Shown piece after piece: positions 20,928 to 40,571 of a stretch of 64,000 nucleotides of DNA. The notes under the pieces were generated by a model. It saw only the letters and a program-made list of their open reading frames with translations. It did not search any database and was not told where the DNA came from. This stretch comes from Aphrocallistes beatrix (taxonomy: Eukaryota > Porifera > Hexactinellida > Sceptrulophora > Aphrocallistidae): assembly GCA_963281255.1 (NCBI GenBank), contig OY725506.1, forward strand, positions 1,159,001 to 1,223,000, written 5' to 3'. Each line of letters opens with the position of its first letter. Within the stretch, counting starts at the first letter, position 1. The position numbers were made by a program, and so were the translations under genes.

Positions 20928-22424
20928 ATGACCGTAACTGCTAACGTAAAACTTTACAATAATTTACATATTTTCACCAATGAATGCCTCCGTATCAATG
21001 ACAACCCGTCTCTCCTCAACGCACTCGACACTTCTGAAACACTCCACACCGTCTACTTTACACGATTCATGAAACAGAACAGTACACACCTCCCCGTTCA
21101 TCGCATGAAATATATACTCGAATCTCTGCAATGTCTCCAAACACAGTTGGAAGAGTTCGGTATTCCTCTCTACATCATAAACGAACCCTCAATGGCTACC
21201 CTTTTCAATCTGATTCTAGGATGGGGAATCACACGTGTGACGATGGAAAAACAGATTTCTTATACTAAGAAAAAGAATAATATTGTGTTGGTGAGTTTTC
21301 TCGCAAGTCAAGGTGTGAAACTAGTTACTGAACTTTCAAGCACATTCTATGACATCACAAAAATACAGCCCAACATAAAATACGAACAGTTCCTAAGGAT
21401 AACAGATAAAATGACTCCACAGTTATCAGTCACGAATGAAAAAATAAGACTTCTCTCCAGATTCAGATCCATCTGCGATTCAGGGGTCAGTACGAAGTTG
21501 CAGGACATCCGAGATTTTGGGGTGACGGATGAAAAACTGGCTAGGATTGACAGTAAATTTAAAGGCGGGGAATTCCAAGCGATGGAACAGTTGATAAAAC
21601 GGTTTGAAAGACAGGACAAAACAATTCCAGATACTACAGCTTTCAGTCCCGCGCTAAATTTCGGTTGCATTAGTCCGCGGATTATCCATGACTACATCCG
21701 TACACACTCGGCTGATCCAGATATCGCCAGGAAGATCTACTACGGACTTAAAAAGCGCGACTACCTTCTTCTTGTTGGCGGACAATGCCCGAATATCGAC
21801 AATCAAGCCTCCATCTACAACTACATTCTCCCATGGGATGAGAACCAATATCATGTGAGAAGTTTCGAGGCCGGACAAACAGGATTTCCGATCGTCGATG
21901 CGATAATCGCTCAGCTCAAGAAAGAAGGCTACGTTCAAACGAGCCATAGAGCGATCCTAGCGAAGTTTCTCACCTGCGGAATGTTGTGGCTCGGGTGGCA
22001 CCATGGCGTGAAACTATTCTGCGAGTGGAGTCTGGACTACAATCCCTCGATCTGCGGACTCTCTTGGATGCAGTCGGCCTGCGCAACCTGGCTACGAGGC
22101 GAAACAGGAATCGGAGACACGAATCCCATCGATGAGGCGCGGGCTCTTGACCCAAATGGTGAATACATCAAACGCTACCTCCCCCAATTGATTGGTTTCC
22201 CCGCCGAGTTCGTGCATACCCCATGGAGAGCACCTCATGAGCTACAGATAGAGGCGGGATGTATTATCGGAGATAGCTATCCCAGTCCGTTGTACCCAGA
22301 AACAGAAGCCCGGTTTCTCTGCTGCAAAGAGCGACTCAGCGTTTTCTATTCCCTAATCAAGACCGTCCATAAAAAGAAAGCCCTTGAATCGCTAGGGAAA
22401 CGAAAGTTGGAATGCATAAGCTAA
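20928..22424 (+). CDS. Cryptochrome/photolyase-family flavoprotein
   Basis: Single-exon, 498 aa. N-terminal photolyase domain begins NNLHIFTNECLRINDNPSLL, a divergent form of the usual FRxDLRLxDNxAL. The FAD-binding half contains LNFGCISPRI, GFPIVDAIIAQLKKEGYV, DPNGEYIKRYLPQL and HTPWRAP. The electron-transfer Trp triad is intact: W303, W357 and W380 have the spacing of E. coli photolyase W306, W359 and W382. At the position next to FAD N5 (Asn in most photolyases and vertebrate-type proteins) this protein has Cys376, as in insect type-1 cryptochromes. The Trp two residues after W380 is replaced by Gln382. There is no long C-terminal extension beyond KRKLECIS. Role: blue-light sensing or DNA repair; which one is not decidable here. 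Divergent from an immune-type gene. Confidence 0.9.
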   Translation: MTVTANVKLYNNLHIFTNECLRINDNPSLLNALDTSETLHTVYFTRFMKQNSTHLPVHRMKYILESLQCLQTQLEEFGIPLYIINEPSMATLFNLILGWGITRVTMEKQISYTKKKNNIVLVSFLASQGVKLVTELSSTFYDITKIQPNIKYEQFLRITDKMTPQLSVTNEKIRLLSRFRSICDSGVSTKLQDIRDFGVTDEKLARIDSKFKGGEFQAMEQLIKRFERQDKTIPDTTAFSPALNFGCISPRIIHDYIRTHSADPDIARKIYYGLKKRDYLLLVGGQCPNIDNQASIYNYILPWDENQYHVRSFEAGQTGFPIVDAIIAQLKKEGYVQTSHRAILAKFLTCGMLWLGWHHGVKLFCEWSLDYNPSICGLSWMQSACATWLRGETGIGDTNPIDEARALDPNGEYIKRYLPQLIGFPAEFVHTPWRAPHELQIEAGCIIGDSYPSPLYPETEARFLCCKERLSVFYSLIKTVHKKKALESLGKRKLECIS

Positions 22425-22887
22425 CCAAGTGTGGATAAGTTTCATGTAAAAGACCATTAGCCCAATTTGCACATGCTCAACACTCTCGGCCTCAACTACT
22501 GATAGAATAAGTCATTACGCATTGATGAATTTGCAATTGTTTACAGCGTGCATATAAAGTAAACAAAAAAAATATTCTACTACGTCGAATATACCATATA
22601 CCGGAGGTTAGAACCTGTTGTCCATGGACACCTGGGGCCGCAGAGAGGTTTGAAGTCTGCAGCAGGCAGATTTGAAAATCCTATATTGGAGTGAAGGCGG
22701 GGGATTTTAGGTCAGACTTGACAGTATTAATAATCGCCATACCAAAGAAAGTACAAGAAAACGTTTGAATGTACATATTTTTTATCTAGAGAACAACATA
22801 TTAAAAAATAGAGTTCAGAAAGTGTCTAAATTTGATTTATTTTTGGGAGTGGACGTGGACTTTAGCTACTTTTAAAAATTCCATACA

Positions 22888-23080
22888 TGCCAACCTGAGC
22901 AATGATAAAAGCGGGATTGAATTTCGCGGGACATGGCGGGACACAAAAAAGTATTATCGATGGAATCCAAAAAATCGGTACATAAATGGGGAGATTTCAT
23001 GTAAAACTGGACACTCGTCAAATTAGCTCAATAAGAGAGTTAAAAAAGCGGGACTTCCCACCAAAAACGGGTCTATTGGC
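22888..23080. repeat. Dispersed repeat with GCGGGACATGGCGGGAC core
   Basis: CATGCCAACCTGAGC, AAAAGCGGGA, the core word, TATTAT, then GGAGATTTCATGTAAAA are shared in order with 14023-14150. A further fragment of the same type occurs at about 30005-30055. The element type is not identified. Confidence 0.65.
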
Positions 23081-23294
23081 AAAATAATCTTTACATTAAG
23101 AATTGATTTAACTCTACTTGAACGATCTGACCCTAGATAATACTATGCCCCGTAATACGTATATTGATCAGTCAAATTTCTCAAAACAAATTTTAAATAA
23201 AAAAAGCAAGTGTTTGTTCGTGGATGTCCACTGAGTGTAAATATGCTACGAGAAATACTCTAAAGGTGAAATAAACAATTTTTAATAGTATACA

Positions 23295-23784
23295 GGTATC
23301 CCTCTTTTACGCGGTAGATGAGTCCCTTGAAAAGTGCGCGTAAAACGAAATCGCGGTAAAAAACAGGCTATTCTCATAGTAACAGATATTAAACCTATAG
23401 ATGCATTCCCAAATAATTGTCAAAATATATTTTGAATTCCTAATATGTGTGAAAAATGTTTAAATTCTAAATCTGTAAATAGATATCGTATTTTTCTAAC
23501 TGGAAAAATTGTTTCTAGGTGTTCTCATTATGTGTTTATTTTAAATCAAACCTCGAATAATTATAATTCATCCTATTTTGTGTCAGAAAATTCTTGAGTG
23601 GCATTTTAGATTTCCGCTTTGTTGCCATTAAATATCAACAATAATCTAAAATTTCGAAATAAAAGAGAATTGATTGTATAAAAATCATAGATAAAACCGT
23701 GAAACGAGTTGAAGACCGCGTAAAAAAAGGTTATAAAATAATTGTCTGCGTGAAACGAAAACGCGTAAAAACGAGCTTCTACTG
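23295..23784. mobile_element. TA-flanked nonautonomous element, 490 bp
   Basis: Left end CAGGTATCCCTCTTTTACGC and right end, reverse-complemented, CAGTAGAAGCTCGTTTTTAC share a common start and the TTTTACGCG block. TA lies on both sides. The word CGCGTAAAA recurs in the subterminal regions. Pogo/Tigger-like; no transposase frame. Confidence 0.7.
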
Positions 23785-23890
23785 TATAATATAGATCAAG
23801 ACATAATACTATAGAAAGCCCATCAATTAATGATTATTCACTGAGACGCATAGATATGTCCTGTGAATAGGAAAATAGTTCTACAAAGTA

Positions 23891-24639
23891 CAGGGCCACC
23901 GCTCATAAGTTCTGATACAAGCTTCATTATGTATAAAATGATTTATACTCAAACAATCTTGGCTATTATGATCTTGAGAGATTGTAATTCGAATATTCTC
24001 AATGATTTTAATAGATTTATCGAGTCTAAGACCTGGAACTGTATTTTGTATGATGAGAATTATGGGGGGAAAATGTGTCCTGGCACGCAGCGAAAATCGA
24101 GAATCAAGGTCGCTACTTCTGTAAAAAATGTCTTCATCATCGATGTCCTATGACGATTTAGCACCAGATACCTTTCATTCACCATAGAAATATTTCATAA
24201 ATCCATTGAATTCATCATCAGAAACGAGAGTAAGTTATTATTTCACGAGATCAAATTAGGTACATTTTGCAAAATCACCCAAAATTGCTTCCAAATGGTT
24301 CTCAATATGTACTGATATAAACATCCTATATTTCTACAAATTTAGAGTGTTCGAGGGAAATGTAAGAGCCAATTTTTCGTAGAATTTGAAGACTCTAGAA
24401 TGATCATTTGAAAAGCAGTGGACCCTGATGCTCGATTTTCGCTGCGTGCTAGGACACATTTTTCCCCCATAAAAATCACCATACAAAACACAGTCCTGAG
24501 GTCTTAGACTGGAAAAGTCTTCTAAAATCATTGAGAATATTTGATTTAGAATCTCTAAAGACCATAATAGCTAAGATTGTTTGAGTATAAGAAATTTTAT
24601 ACCTAATGAAGCTTGTCACAGAACTTATGAGCCACCCTG
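23891..24639. mobile_element. Foldback element with ~225-bp inverted arms, TA-flanked
   Basis: Starts CAGGGCCACCGCTCATAAGT and ends, reverse-complemented, CAGGGTGGCTCATAAGTTCT, with TA on each side. The two arms are complementary for about 225 bp at about 85% identity, including ACTCAAACAATCTTGGCTAT and TTCTCAATGATTTTA. A single-stranded copy would fold into a long hairpin. A relative, interrupted by other insertions, lies at about 56895-57834. Confidence 0.85.
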
Positions 24640-24783
24640 TAAAACTGCTATACTTGGAAATATACAATCTAAAAAATCATTCTAAAAACAAAAAGCCTAT
24701 ATCAAACCCCACTCAATTTAAGTATATATATGTGTGTAAAAGAAAATTCTCTATTCAATCCAAAATAAATTCAGCAAAAAATA

Positions 24784-27700
24784 TTAACGACGACGAAACA
24801 TTTCACTTTTATAGTGATTTTCTAAATCTGAAATAATTTGCTTTTCCTTTAAATATTTCCAAGCTTGGATGTCTGAATTATCATCAATATTGTAATACTC
24901 GAGAAATTTATTCTTAAAACGATAGAGAACCCATTGCCAGTATTTGGAGTCAGTGTCATCACTACCCAAAATTTTCCATGAGTTAAAATCTCCATTAACA
25001 GTCTTGTAATCAACATAATTATATACTATATTTTGATATATAAACTGGCCCTGAGCTTTAATGCTATGAGTACAGTTGCGTAAATATATTTTCTTGGTAT
25101 AATAATCACGCCATCCATTTAATCCATTTGGCCGGTGAAAAGTTCCACAATAATGCTCATGGTATCCAGCATTTAATTGGCAAAGCTCTTTACAGAATGG
25201 GCAAAGTGCTTGGCATTCTAAGAAAGGATCAGTGATAGCTGCATGTATCATATCGTCTTCTCTCAAAATCTCTGAAGTCCATTGTAACCAATTTGTACCT
25301 TTCACGAGCTTTTCCAACTCAGCTGCATATAGGCCACAGAATTGTTCATATTCGGAGATGGAATATATATCTAAGACATCCAAGTCACTTAATGAAACAT
25401 TCCTAGTCTTAAATATTATTTTAGAATAAAAATTCTTTTTAAACTTTTCCCAAATCTTTGATTTCTCGGTGGTATAAGATAGCAGGAAATAAGGGCATGC
25501 ATCTTTACTTGTTCGGATGTATAGATCTACAAGGAGATTCACTTCTTTAAGGATGGCCACCTCAACTTCTTTTAAAACAGTTTTGCTGTTTATATATTTA
25601 GTTATTTGTTTTCGAACATATTCAATGATAAAATTGGTTGGTTTCGTAATGTAAGATATGTAATCTTCAAAGTTTTTCTCGCGGGCCAAATCCTTTAGTA
25701 TGCGTAGTATGAGAGAAGCTCTACTGTGGAAATCAGATTGGTGATTGATGTCTTCTTTGAACTTTTTAATAAGTAAGGGAGAAACAAAATTTGCAAGATA
25801 ATGCTTCAACCCCTGCATTGTGATGCTAGCCATTTCTTTGGCACATAAGTACTCAGATTCAATTCCTTCACATAACTCAGTGAAGTTTCTCCTTAGTTGA
25901 GACTCGAGACAAAAAAATTTGTTATTGAGACTAACCTTAGATAAAAAGTCTTTCTGAATCTTTTGAAAGATTGGAATTGCTTTGCAGCACTGATAAAATA
26001 TAAAATCAAACTTGAAATCAGAAGTTAGTAGGATAGAAGATCGGACATTCCTCCCCTCATCTAAATTATGATCGTTTAAAATATGATAACATCGCTCAAT
26101 TACAACAAAAAAGGTGTTAGGATCGTATGGACACTCATTTTTTACAAAATTATAAGAATATTCTCTGATTTGCATTTCACACTGACTATTAAGCAAAATT
26201 ATTAAAGTAGTAAATTGGTTTAACAGTGGATTCCTGCTTGCCATGGTCGAAAGAAAAGAAAAAATTGGGAATGAAGAACTCTTTTTTTCAATCAAATCAT
26301 GATGTGTGAAGTAATTGGAACGTATATCACTGTTCAATTGGGATAAGTCTGTAAAATTTTTAGAACCATATAAGACGAACTTACTAGCATCCATTATAAG
26401 ATCTTTCTTGGTAGAAATAATCCTCATAGACTTGATGATGGGAGACTCACTTAGTGCTTTCTGTACGTCCTTACTTATCTCATTCTCAGGAATCATATCT
26501 ACTCTAATCTGTGCCCTCCACTCGTCCCACATTGCTTTGAATTGTGATTCAACATTGGCTTTATTCTTCAGTGATTTGCCTTGTAAATTCATTTCTTCAA
26601 ATAAAGAACGAACTTTTAAAACTATTTCTTTACGAAAGTTAGAAAAACTGGTGTCAATCTCTTTTTTAGTTTTCTGTACATTGGAAACCATCTTATATTC
26701 TTCTTCTATCTTTTGGATATATGCGTCACGTTTTCTTTGAATGTATGAAGATGTGTTGGCTTCCCATTGACAAAAAACTTCTTTGTTATCATGATCCGTG
26801 AAAAAAAAGTTCTTTAGGCTCTTTTCTGACTCTGATTCAAGCGTTGGGGTGTTACTCTCCTCCCTGAGTTCTGATAGAAGTCTTTCCAAAATTGTATCAA
26901 CCTCAGCTAAATCACCATTGAAAAGGAGATTTAGAGATTCAGATTTCTTGAAAATCCAAGATCGAATGTAATTAGAATACCAAGAAGACAGTTCGTTATC
27001 CAATTGAAATCTAGCGGTTACTTCCATAGCATTCTTGTAAGAAAACACAAAATTTTCACACAGAACAGCTTTCCATAGTTTTGTCAGTTTTTCAGACCAA
27101 GTTAACACTGTTTGAAATTCTTTGCCAGTATCACTGAAACATTTCAAGATGCGTTCTCGTAAATTAGCTGAACTATTCGCATATGCGGGAGCTATTCTGT
27201 GCAGGGGTGCCTCTCCCTCAAATAAACCTGGAAAGTAAAAAACTTCTTTTTCAGGGCGAAAATCTATCACATCACAAAATCGTTTGTAGAAAGGATTTTT
27301 ATTTTCTTGTTGAGCAGCACACACAGTCATTTTGTCCAGAGTTTTCATCAAGTTGCTTCTAGCAACTAGGAGGTTGGTGTGAGCTTGGGAATCAGGTACA
27401 TTCTGATGTACAAACATACATCTCGGCTTGGAATATGAGGATTCCTTCATCCGAATGAACGCGAATATGATGATCTGTAGTATGTCCTGGACTTCACTGT
27501 GCCCTTCTCCATACATGTTAATAACAGTGACATCTCCTAGGCCGACAGCAAAAGTAGCCAGTTCGTTATCTCGCCTGTAAGAAGAGCTGATAGAAAGTTC
27601 AGGAGCTCTCAACCCCTCTGTGTCAAGGAGGATAACGTAGTCATATCCCAGCTTAGAAGCAAGAGGCGCTTCTATCGGGATTAACTGAATGAATATGCCA

Positions 27701-29706
27701 CGAGTACAGCGACCAGATGAAACAGGAAAGTTCGCGCCGAACATTGTGTTGAGTAGCGTCGATTTTCCTGTGCTCTGAGTTCCTAGAACGGATAACACGA
27801 ACACTCGTTTCTTATTTCCGATCTTATACGCTAAGCATTTCAACACCTCGGTTACCCAAGTGATGGGAACATGATTCACGTCACCGTCTAGAATTTCAAA
27901 AGAGTGGCCTTCTATCAAAAGACTAGCAGCGATATCTGGCAATTTCTCAAACTGAAAACTTAAGTTTTGTTCCAACTTCGACAAATCTGTAAATTCATGA
28001 ATATTGTTATAATGATACGCCTCAAAAAACTGTCCTAACTCGCGAAATATGTGTTCTAACCCAAATGAAGATTTAGCGATTGCCTTGGCAGCTCTGCCAA
28101 GAGAATCTTTCAACTCTTTTTGCTTTCCAACTTTTTCGTCGCTTTTATCTGTCTTCCGTAATTCAGAAGATATGCTTAACTCATACAAACGCCTATACTC
28201 TTCATAGAGAGGGGGCAAGTACCGTTTAGATAGAGAGTTAAATTCATTCTGTAACAGTATCCACGTAATGTAGAAATTACTCGACATGCCGAATGTCCGA
28301 CAGTGGTGGAGTATATCAGTCAAGAGTGAAGAGGGTTTTAGTAATGTTTGTATTTGCTCTTCACGTGCTTCCCTCAATTTCTCAGTTATATTTTTTTGCT
28401 CCTTATATTCGAAAGAATTCAATTCTCGTGTATATTCTGCCCATTGTGACCAACTACAACCCTGAAGTGGTAACATAGATTGCTTCAAAGCAGCTAGCAG
28501 TTGTGAAGGATCCTTTTTTTCAATACTATCAGAATTTAACAGTTTTGTCATTATTTTGTTAACAACACATCTGCTCGATTCAATATTACTCTCATCTACG
28601 TCTACACGTAGTAGAAGTTTTCTCGCGATTGGAATGCAGTCCGTAAGAGAGATCTTGGGCCTGTTTCTTTCATTTTGTATTCGAGTTGAGATATTTTTTC
28701 CAAGAATATTAGAATCTTCTCCTAGATTTTTCCTCTCAAGAAATAAAACAGTATCAGACAGGTTCTTTACAAACTCTGGGATATCCAAATATTCAATTCC
28801 TAGACTTTTTTCTCCTCTATAAAGGAGATATATTGCTTTGGATCCATATTCATTATGGAATTCCTTAAGATTCTGAGACAGGCTAGGATCACACTGGTTA
28901 ATGGCAATGAAGACATAAAGGAACGAAGAAACGGTTGAGATGAATTTACGTTGAATTGGAAAATTCCACGCATCTCCTCTCAAATTCAATATTACGAATG
29001 GTTCATCGCAAATGACATTTTTCCTCTCTTTTATTTTGGGTAGAAACCATGCAATATCAACACTTCCATCAAGAAAAAGTCTCCTTTGACAGTTTCCATG
29101 TTGGTTTCTATCATAGAAATACTCTGAAATTCCTAGAACTCTATTTAGCATATCGGATTTTTGACTGTTATCACAGTCGCCGATTCTGATAAAAGAAATA
29201 ATCGGGAGTTCTCTCTCCGTCACTGAGAATGAAGTACTCACATTATCTGCGTTCAAATAAACTTTGTAGAGAGTCTTAAGAGCGAATACGTAGAGGGTAG
29301 GATTCTGTGGGGAAGGATAGCTGATTATCAAGGGAAGGGAAAGCTGACATCTGGAAACCTGAATTGCAAAAGTTTGTCGAAAAATAGATTGACATTGTAT
29401 GAATAAGAAGAGAAAAACGTCCATAGGGTTAACTGAGTTCTCTCCTGTTTCAGTTTTGCTCTGAAACCCAGATTTTAAGATTTCGAGTACACTTGTATGC
29501 TGGTTGTTTCCAGTCTCTACAGATAATGAACTAGGCAATTGCCTACTAGCACAATCTAGCATCATTATTCTACTCAGCATGTATGCGGGCAGCTTGGAGA
29601 GTGATGAGACTTCCTGCATTGGAGATGCAGACGAGATAAGAAGAGCATCTTGAAGAGTGATGTCTTGGTGATGCAGAATCTTGAGTTGGTTACGGAACTC
29701 CTCCAT
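24784..29706 (-). CDS. Very large interferon-inducible-type GTPase (VLIG/GVIN-like)
   Basis: Single giant exon, about 1640 aa from the ATG at 29706 (MEEFRNQLKILHHQDITLQD); the frame continues upstream to 29781 without an ATG. The central G domain has G1 GTQSTGKSTLLNTMFG (about residues 641-656), the RCTRG segment, G3 DTEGLRAPE (about 694) and GLGDVTVINMYGEGHSEVQD, the signature of the VLIG family. N-terminal ~600 residues are helical; the C-terminal ~800 form long helical bundles ending in a Cys/His segment (CPFCKELC, HEHYCGTFHRPNG). Vertebrate VLIGs (about 2,400 aa) are also encoded in one giant exon and are interferon-induced; this one is shorter. It lies downstream of other immune-type GTPases. 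Expected cytosolic/nuclear and immune-related; that role is inference. Confidence 0.92.
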   Translation of the reverse strand: MEEFRNQLKILHHQDITLQDALLISSASPMQEVSSLSKLPAYMLSRIMMLDCASRQLPSSLSVETGNNQHTSVLEILKSGFQSKTETGENSVNPMDVFLFLFIQCQSIFRQTFAIQVSRCQLSLPLIISYPSPQNPTLYVFALKTLYKVYLNADNVSTSFSVTERELPIISFIRIGDCDNSQKSDMLNRVLGISEYFYDRNQHGNCQRRLFLDGSVDIAWFLPKIKERKNVICDEPFVILNLRGDAWNFPIQRKFISTVSSFLYVFIAINQCDPSLSQNLKEFHNEYGSKAIYLLYRGEKSLGIEYLDIPEFVKNLSDTVLFLERKNLGEDSNILGKNISTRIQNERNRPKISLTDCIPIARKLLLRVDVDESNIESSRCVVNKIMTKLLNSDSIEKKDPSQLLAALKQSMLPLQGCSWSQWAEYTRELNSFEYKEQKNITEKLREAREEQIQTLLKPSSLLTDILHHCRTFGMSSNFYITWILLQNEFNSLSKRYLPPLYEEYRRLYELSISSELRKTDKSDEKVGKQKELKDSLGRAAKAIAKSSFGLEHIFRELGQFFEAYHYNNIHEFTDLSKLEQNLSFQFEKLPDIAASLLIEGHSFEILDGDVNHVPITWVTEVLKCLAYKIGNKKRVFVLSVLGTQSTGKSTLLNTMFGANFPVSSGRCTRGIFIQLIPIEAPLASKLGYDYVILLDTEGLRAPELSISSSYRRDNELATFAVGLGDVTVINMYGEGHSEVQDILQIIIFAFIRMKESSYSKPRCMFVHQNVPDSQAHTNLLVARSNLMKTLDKMTVCAAQQENKNPFYKRFCDVIDFRPEKEVFYFPGLFEGEAPLHRIAPAYANSSANLRERILKCFSDTGKEFQTVLTWSEKLTKLWKAVLCENFVFSYKNAMEVTARFQLDNELSSWYSNYIRSWIFKKSESLNLLFNGDLAEVDTILERLLSELREESNTPTLESESEKSLKNFFFTDHDNKEVFCQWEANTSSYIQRKRDAYIQKIEEEYKMVSNVQKTKKEIDTSFSNFRKEIVLKVRSLFEEMNLQGKSLKNKANVESQFKAMWDEWRAQIRVDMIPENEISKDVQKALSESPIIKSMRIISTKKDLIMDASKFVLYGSKNFTDLSQLNSDIRSNYFTHHDLIEKKSSSFPIFSFLSTMASRNPLLNQFTTLIILLNSQCEMQIREYSYNFVKNECPYDPNTFFVVIERCYHILNDHNLDEGRNVRSSILLTSDFKFDFIFYQCCKAIPIFQKIQKDFLSKVSLNNKFFCLESQLRRNFTELCEGIESEYLCAKEMASITMQGLKHYLANFVSPLLIKKFKEDINHQSDFHSRASLILRILKDLAREKNFEDYISYITKPTNFIIEYVRKQITKYINSKTVLKEVEVAILKEVNLLVDLYIRTSKDACPYFLLSYTTEKSKIWEKFKKNFYSKIIFKTRNVSLSDLDVLDIYSISEYEQFCGLYAAELEKLVKGTNWLQWTSEILREDDMIHAAITDPFLECQALCPFCKELCQLNAGYHEHYCGTFHRPNGLNGWRDYYTKKIYLRNCTHSIKAQGQFIYQNIVYNYVDYKTVNGDFNSWKILGSDDTDSKYWQWVLYRFKNKFLEYYNIDDNSDIQAWKYLKEKQIISDLENHYKSEMFRRR

Positions 29707-30532
29707 ATGCAGCAGTTGGGTAATATAAATAAATATCAAGTGAAAAGTAGAAACTGAGCTAGTAGTGTAAGATATGGACAAGTTTGAAAATTTCGTTTTC
29801 CAATATTTATCAATATGAGCGTGCTTCGCTCTTGTAAACTTAACATCAAGTTACCGGATGCGGAAAGAAAGTGTTCGCAAACAGCACCGTATAAGAGTAC
29901 GGATTCCGCTTGTAAACATTTAAAAACAAGGTAACATGACAATATGTTCGCTCCACTCCAAAAATACTCTATTCGGCCCCCACTTTTGAAAACCTAGATT
30001 GCTTACATGCCAACCGTCCCATTTTAGCGGGACGTCCCGCTTTTATTACATTCATAATAGTTTTTCACTATGTCCGGCCCAATTCAGCTCCGCGGTCCAC
30101 TAATATCCACTTTTTTATTATTTCTATGGACGATACGGTGGATGAGCCTTAACACTTTTTATGATCTTCTTAGTTGCTAACACTTGCAATATACGTAGAC
30201 TATCCGAACTATAAAAATACTAAATCAATACGAATAATATATTTCAATAATTCCACAAATAAGTACGAATAATAGAAAGACAAACTAGTTATAATTCATT
30301 CTCAAACCAAGTAGGTACACAGAATAGTATGCGAAGAATCTAGGAAAATATATAATACTACTCGGTGATAAGCAAACACACAGGATAATAATAAGAAGTA
30401 CGTACTTCATAATTATTTACAGAATATAGATCCATAGATATACAAAGTAACGAATAGGTGCTACTCCTCCTAGAAATAAGGTATTCAATATGTAAAATCA
30501 GTAAAAACAGCTAAACCATTCCATATCCGGTC
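29707..30532. other. Intergenic, no gene seen
   Basis: 5' flank of the VLIG-like gene and 3' flank of CYFIP. A short piece resembling the GGGAC-type repeat lies at about 30005-30055. Otherwise AT-rich with nothing recognised. Confidence 0.5.
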
Positions 30533-40070
<9,538 letters not shown>

Positions 40071-40571
40071 ATGAGTCCACTATCCAAGTTCTTATATCCC
40101 GCTGCCTTCACGTTCCTACCTCCACTCAGCCTGTTCTCCCTCAACTACATCATCCTGCTCTACTGCAATGAGCACGATATCGACGTGACGCACTGGTTGC
40201 AAGGATTCGAGTTGTCAGTACCCACCTGGCTCCTGGGAGGATCCTGGGTGTTTGCAACCACCTCCTTCGGATACGGGGCCTACATGCTCTGGAGAGACGG
40301 CGGGCTTTCCAGGAACTCACTCCCGCTCAGTCTGTTCGGGACACATCTCATCATCACACACCTACACTCCTTCCTCAAAGTGCTGGTGACTACTCGACTG
40401 GGGGTGCAGCTATTCGGGGCTGTGAGCATATTTGGTACCACGTTGCTCTGCTGCCTACAGGCGTACAGGGCAGACCCCATGGCTGGGTGCATGATGCTAC
40501 CTCTCCTCTCCCTCTACACCATCACTTGCTGGATGCGGATCAGTACGTTTTACAGGAAGAAGACAGAATGA
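40071..40571 (+). CDS. TSPO/MBR-family membrane protein, divergent
   Basis: Single-exon, 166 aa (human TSPO is 169), with five hydrophobic segments at about residues 8-30, 50-75, 82-104, 108-130 and 135-158. Alignment anchors to TSPO: TWLLGGSWVFATTSFGYGAYMLWRD-type segment in place of HWVLGPVWGTLYSAMGYGSYLVW, and YRADPMAGCMMLPLLSLYTI in place of YQVSPLAARLLYPYLAWLAF. Several conserved family residues are changed (the WxPP loop is ELSVPTW here; the NWAW segment is ITHLHS). TSPO proteins are outer-mitochondrial-membrane proteins binding cholesterol and porphyrins. With so many altered positions the ligand could differ. Divergent from CYFIP across 1.85 kb. Confidence 0.7.
   Translation: MSPLSKFLYPAAFTFLPPLSLFSLNYIILLYCNEHDIDVTHWLQGFELSVPTWLLGGSWVFATTSFGYGAYMLWRDGGLSRNSLPLSLFGTHLIITHLHSFLKVLVTTRLGVQLFGAVSIFGTTLLCCLQAYRADPMAGCMMLPLLSLYTITCWMRISTFYRKKTE

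Larger units (their letters stand above)
22425..24783. other. Intergenic, several repeats, no gene
   Basis: Holds a GGGAC-type dispersed repeat (about 22888-23080), a TA-flanked element (23295-23784) and a long foldback element (23891-24639). Open frames at 23863-24153 and 24334-24667 lie inside the foldback element and are not called. Confidence 0.6.

Noticed and set aside
23863-24667. Small proteins NILNDFNRF.../NILNDFRRLF...
   Set aside because: They are the two arms of a foldback element read on opposite strands, not conserved genes.
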